DNA from: an uncultured Prevotella sp.
GTDB taxonomy: Bacteria > Bacteroidota > Bacteroidia > Bacteroidales > Bacteroidaceae
Assembly: GCA_905233555.1 (NCBI GenBank)
Contig: CAJODF010000030.1
Span: forward strand, 1-45,758
Reading direction: 5' to 3'
DNA: 45,758 nucleotides
This document shows, one piece after another, positions 42,753-45,758 of the stretch. Under the pieces are notes generated by a model. It was not told where the DNA came from. It did no database searches and saw only the letters and a list, made by a program, of their open reading frames with translations. Position 1 is the first letter of the stretch. Each line of letters begins with the position of its first letter. The translations under genes and the position numbers were made by a program.

Positions 42753-45611
42753 ATGAAGCCTTCCCTGTTCCTTGCCCTGCTCTGTTGCATAACAGCCTCC
42801 GCCCAGTCTAAACTGGACAGTATTGCACGAGTCCTGAAGGATGCACCCGTTCAGGAAAAGGTGTATCTGCACCTCGACAACACATCCTACTACAAGGGCG
42901 ACACCATTTGGTACAAATCGTACGTGGTGCGAGCCGACAGCCTGACCTACAGCGACATGAGCCGCATCCTCTATGTGGAACTCGTGTCGCCTGATGGTTT
43001 GGTCGTGACACGAGAAAATATCATCGTGTCGCCCGACGGCTATAGCGACGGGAACTTCGTGCTCCATGACTCACTTTACTCAGGCTATTATGAAATACGG
43101 GCCTACACGCGATGGATGCTCAACTTCCGAGTGACGGAACATCCATACGGGCGCAAGGATCGTGAATACTTTTATAATAGGGATATGGCACGCGACTTTT
43201 TCCGTCAGTTCGGGACGGTCTATAGTCGCGTGTTTCCTGTCTATGAACGACCAGAGTCCCTGGGCGACTACAGCCAGAAATACATTGTCAGTCGTCCGAA
43301 AACCCGCATCGAGAAAGAAGAGAAGGAACGACTGGAAGTACACTTCTACCCCGAAGGCGGGCATCTGATTGCGGGTACCCGTTGCGCTGTAGCCTTCGAG
43401 GTTCTGGATGAGGAAGGTCAGCATATCGACATCGACGGTACGATAGATGCAGGCGGCAAGTCGCACCCCATCCGCATCTGCACGGAACATCAGGGTAGAG
43501 GCCAGTTCTATCTGAACGTACCCGACGGCGAACAGGCCAAGGCCTCGTTTACCTATCACGGAAAGGACTACTCCTTCGACCTGCCCAAGGCAGAACGTAC
43601 CGGTTGTGCCCTGCATCTCGATGTGGCCAAGAATTCCACCACAGCCGACATCACCCTGCGGGGACTCCCCGATAACCGCTCATACGGACTGGCCGTGCTG
43701 TGTCGCGGTGTACTCCGTTCCTTCCAGACTATCAACGGCAGCGGTCAATTCACCCTCGACACCTCACAACTACCCACAGGCGTCAATGACCTGCTGGTCT
43801 TCGACGAGGAAGGCCGTCTGCTGGCAGACCGTCTCTTCTTCATCAACCACCACGACTACGACCTGAACCCCATCACCGTCAGCGGTATGCGGAGCGAATA
43901 CGAGCCTTTCGACTCCATCCGTCTTGAGTTCCAGGCTCCCCCCGAAATGGGACTTATCTCCATCTCCGTCCGCGACGGCGCCAACGAGGATTTGACCTAC
44001 GATACGGGCAATATCGTCACGGACCTGTTGCTCTCCAGCGAACTGAAGGGCTTCATCGCCTACCCAGACTACTATTTCGAATCCGACGACAAGGAACACC
44101 GTCGTGCCCTCGACCTGCTGATGATGGTACAAGGCTGGCGACGCTACGACTATGAGGAAATCACCAACAGCACACCCCTGCGCTATCAACCCGAACAGAC
44201 CATGACCGTCGAGGGAGGCGTCTATCCCACCCCCAACACCATCGAGGTCAAGCCCGGCGAAGTACACTACTGGCCTGCGGGCATCTTCGGCTACGATCCT
44301 GAACTCGCAGAAGCCAATGCCGCCAGCAATGTCGGACTGGAGCAGAGTGAGGATCGGGTACAGGGCATGAACCGTTATCAGGCCACGACCCCCGACGATC
44401 TCGTGACACAGTCGCAGAGTGGTGCCATCGAGGTGGAACAGGTGGGTTCAGCCCTCTATGTCCAAGATGCCACCAACCCACAGAGTGTTGATGATCCTTA
44501 CTTCGGTGTTGACCACAAGGGTCTGAAGAAACAGGTGACCGTCATCGGCGAGCTCGTTTTCGAGGACGATATCGCCACCATCGAGATGCAGACCGACGAA
44601 TCCGGACAGTTCTCCTTCAGTATCCCACCCTACTACGGCAGAGCCATTCTTTTCCTCAGGGCTCACCGCACTGACCTCAGCGAGAAGAAACAGCAGAAGC
44701 GCCAAAACAAAGGTATGCTCGATGAGACCGCCTGGCCCGACTACTATGTGAAGCGTGACCTCTTCTACCCCGTCTTCGCCGAGAAATACGACTACTACCA
44801 ATGTCACCAGCCGGAGTGGGCAGAAGGCACCGATTTCGACGACTACACCCTACCCGACACAGCCCGTCTCTCAAAGATGGACCAAACGCTGAGAGATATT
44901 CAGGTAAAGGGTCGCAAACACCGGGGGCGCCACGCCATCGACTACTCCAAACCCGCCTACGTCTTCGACACCTACGACCTCTATAACATCGTCACCGACC
45001 GCGGACTCTCCTTCGGACGCTACGATGCCCGCCAGTTCCCCGTACAAGTGAGTATGGCTCTCTTGGGCAACTACAACAGCAACCGTCGCATGCAGGTGTT
45101 GGCTCGCCTCAACGATCAGGAGTACCGTCCCTACATCTTCTATCGCAACTACGATCCAGGGCCGACTGCTGCCTCACCCGACAGAGACTCCGAGTGGGTC
45201 GTCGCCGCGCCGTTCAGGAGCGACATGTGGGTCTTCGAGAACTCCAAACTGAACCGCCAATGGGAAATGCGACTCTTCACCGACTTCGAACTGCGCAACG
45301 AAGACAAACACGTGGAGATGCAATCTACCGTAGCCGACGTCACTCTCGACTACGTGCTGATGCCCGACGACACGAAACGCTACACCTACCGCGACCGTCG
45401 CATCATACTCGATGGTATGTACATGGCTGACGATTTCTATCATCCCGACTATAGCCGTCGCCCCCTGCCTGCCGATCTGCAGGACCACCGTCGCACACTC
45501 TATTGGAATCCCAATGCCCGTCTGGATGAAGAAGGTCACTTTACCGCCCGTTTCTTCAACAACGGCAAACCCACCCGCATCAAAGTCACCACCGCTGGCA
45601 TTACCCGATAA
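42753..45611 (+). CDS. Large exported MG2 / macroglobulin-like protein
   Basis: A 952-residue protein with a signal peptide (MKPSLFLALLCCITASAQ). Its first domain has the Bacteroidetes MG2-like signature QEKVYLHLDNTSYYKGDTIW, then YVELVSPDGLVV. Repeated immunoglobulin/macroglobulin-like sandwiches follow (VHFYPEGGHLIAGTRCAVAF; PLRYQPEQTMTVEGGVYPTP; a carboxypeptidase-regulatory-like segment near 595-640). There is no thioester CGEQ motif, so it is not a protease-trapping alpha-2-macroglobulin. It is probably anchored in or associated with the outer membrane; the partner is unknown. Its ATG follows the stop of the beta-helix gene directly (TAA-ATG). Confidence 0.75.
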   Translation: MKPSLFLALLCCITASAQSKLDSIARVLKDAPVQEKVYLHLDNTSYYKGDTIWYKSYVVRADSLTYSDMSRILYVELVSPDGLVVTRENIIVSPDGYSDGNFVLHDSLYSGYYEIRAYTRWMLNFRVTEHPYGRKDREYFYNRDMARDFFRQFGTVYSRVFPVYERPESLGDYSQKYIVSRPKTRIEKEEKERLEVHFYPEGGHLIAGTRCAVAFEVLDEEGQHIDIDGTIDAGGKSHPIRICTEHQGRGQFYLNVPDGEQAKASFTYHGKDYSFDLPKAERTGCALHLDVAKNSTTADITLRGLPDNRSYGLAVLCRGVLRSFQTINGSGQFTLDTSQLPTGVNDLLVFDEEGRLLADRLFFINHHDYDLNPITVSGMRSEYEPFDSIRLEFQAPPEMGLISISVRDGANEDLTYDTGNIVTDLLLSSELKGFIAYPDYYFESDDKEHRRALDLLMMVQGWRRYDYEEITNSTPLRYQPEQTMTVEGGVYPTPNTIEVKPGEVHYWPAGIFGYDPELAEANAASNVGLEQSEDRVQGMNRYQATTPDDLVTQSQSGAIEVEQVGSALYVQDATNPQSVDDPYFGVDHKGLKKQVTVIGELVFEDDIATIEMQTDESGQFSFSIPPYYGRAILFLRAHRTDLSEKKQQKRQNKGMLDETAWPDYYVKRDLFYPVFAEKYDYYQCHQPEWAEGTDFDDYTLPDTARLSKMDQTLRDIQVKGRKHRGRHAIDYSKPAYVFDTYDLYNIVTDRGLSFGRYDARQFPVQVSMALLGNYNSNRRMQVLARLNDQEYRPYIFYRNYDPGPTAASPDRDSEWVVAAPFRSDMWVFENSKLNRQWEMRLFTDFELRNEDKHVEMQSTVADVTLDYVLMPDDTKRYTYRDRRIILDGMYMADDFYHPDYSRRPLPADLQDHRRTLYWNPNARLDEEGHFTARFFNNGKPTRIKVTTAGITR

Positions 45612-45650
45612 AAAAAGCAGTTACGAATCACTCGCAACTGCCTTATTCTT
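45611..45650. terminator. Hairpin between the MG2 gene and the tRNA fragment
   Basis: GCAGTT-a-CGA pairs with TCG-c-AACTGC (45617-45641). An A-run precedes it and CTTATTCTTT follows. It probably terminates the 41188-45611 operon. Confidence 0.6.
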
Positions 45651-45660
45651 TGCTTTTCCT

Positions 45661-45707
45661 TGTAGCGGGAGCCGGGATTGAACCGGCGACCTCATGATTA
45701 TGAATCA
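45661..45707 (-). tRNA. 3' half of a tRNA-Met (anticodon CAT), 5' half replaced by AT-rich DNA
   Basis: On the minus strand: TGATTCATAATCATG (anticodon loop with CAT at 45702-45700), variable AGGTC, T arm GCCGG-TTCAATC-CCGGC, acceptor TCCCGCT and discriminator A. The 3' anticodon-stem strand TCATG should pair with CATGA, but the sequence reads TCTGA; identity to the expected tRNA ends at about 45707. The remaining 50 bp to the window end are AT-rich, with no D arm or AGCGGGA acceptor strand. This fits a 3' duplicate at the edge of an element extending to the right. Confidence 0.7.
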
Positions 45708-45758
45708 GATTTAGACTTTTAATAAATTATAAAATTTTGGAATATATTTGCTGATTAT

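Overview
The window looks like a 45.8 kb piece of chromosome from a member of the Bacteroidales, most likely a Prevotella/Segatella-type gut or rumen bacterium. Four things point there: promoters of the Bacteroidetes form (TTG, about 20 nt, TAnnTTTG); Bacteroidetes-specific gene sets (TamL lipoprotein with TamB, a long NusB, the YajC-YbbR-CoaE-DUF5606 block, the DUF4827 lipoprotein, OMP_b-brl_3-type barrels, an LptD with a lipobox); a C-terminal tail like a type IX secretion signal; and GC-rich codon use with AT-rich spacers. Gene content is mostly housekeeping. There is no rRNA, CRISPR array, prophage or complete insertion sequence.

Layout. 1-421: a 3' half of tRNA-Arg, a 22-bp tandem repeat and a promoter. 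422-6231 (+): XRE-cupin regulator, acyl-CoA ligase, peptidase T and a CPA2 cation/proton antiporter. 6242-13217 (-): DASS carboxylate transporter, LptD, an HD-domain protein and a biotin-type carboxyltransferase. 13343-14083 (+): a lone lipoprotein. 14184-17932 (-): an operon rplY, pth, S4-domain protein, Na/Ca antiporter, queuosine-precursor transporter and queF. 18177-21488 (+): nusB, yajC, ybbR-like, coaE, DUF5606. 21489-22404: an inserted wreck of an AAA/DUF4143 ATPase gene between 29-bp direct repeats. 22418-25492 (-): a large outer-membrane barrel protein. 25656-38305 (+): aroB, tamB, tamL, a sugar nucleotidyltransferase, nrnA-like DHH protein, DUF4827 lipoprotein and glmM. 38337-41026 (-): secreted alpha/beta hydrolase and SulP transporter. 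41188-45611 (+): a probably abundant lipoprotein, a beta-helix protein with a sorting-type tail and an MG2-type exported protein. 45661-45707: a 3' half of tRNA-Met on the minus strand.

Envelope biogenesis is the commonest theme (lptD, tamB/tamL, glmM, exported barrels and lipoproteins), beside translation and cofactor genes (rplY, pth, queF, coaE, nusB).

The most unusual content is not coding. A family of heptanucleotide arrays (GTGAAAA on one side, TTTTCAC on the other) builds long hairpins around a conserved 20-nt loop. Each of three near-identical 75-bp copies sits between two co-directional genes and ends exactly on the -7 promoter box of the downstream gene (lptD, the nucleotidyltransferase, the DUF4827 gene). 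Arm variants are mirrored within each copy. A partial copy forms the rplY promoter, and heptamers have also entered the coding sequences of aroB and pth. A second, roughly 75-nt element occurs twice, with paired base changes in two stems, each time beside such heptamers.

Several conserved genes show small breaks (XRE-cupin start, pth start, yajC middle, a short coaE loop and a missing coaE stop). Because pth and coaE are normally essential, assembly or consensus error must be considered for these.
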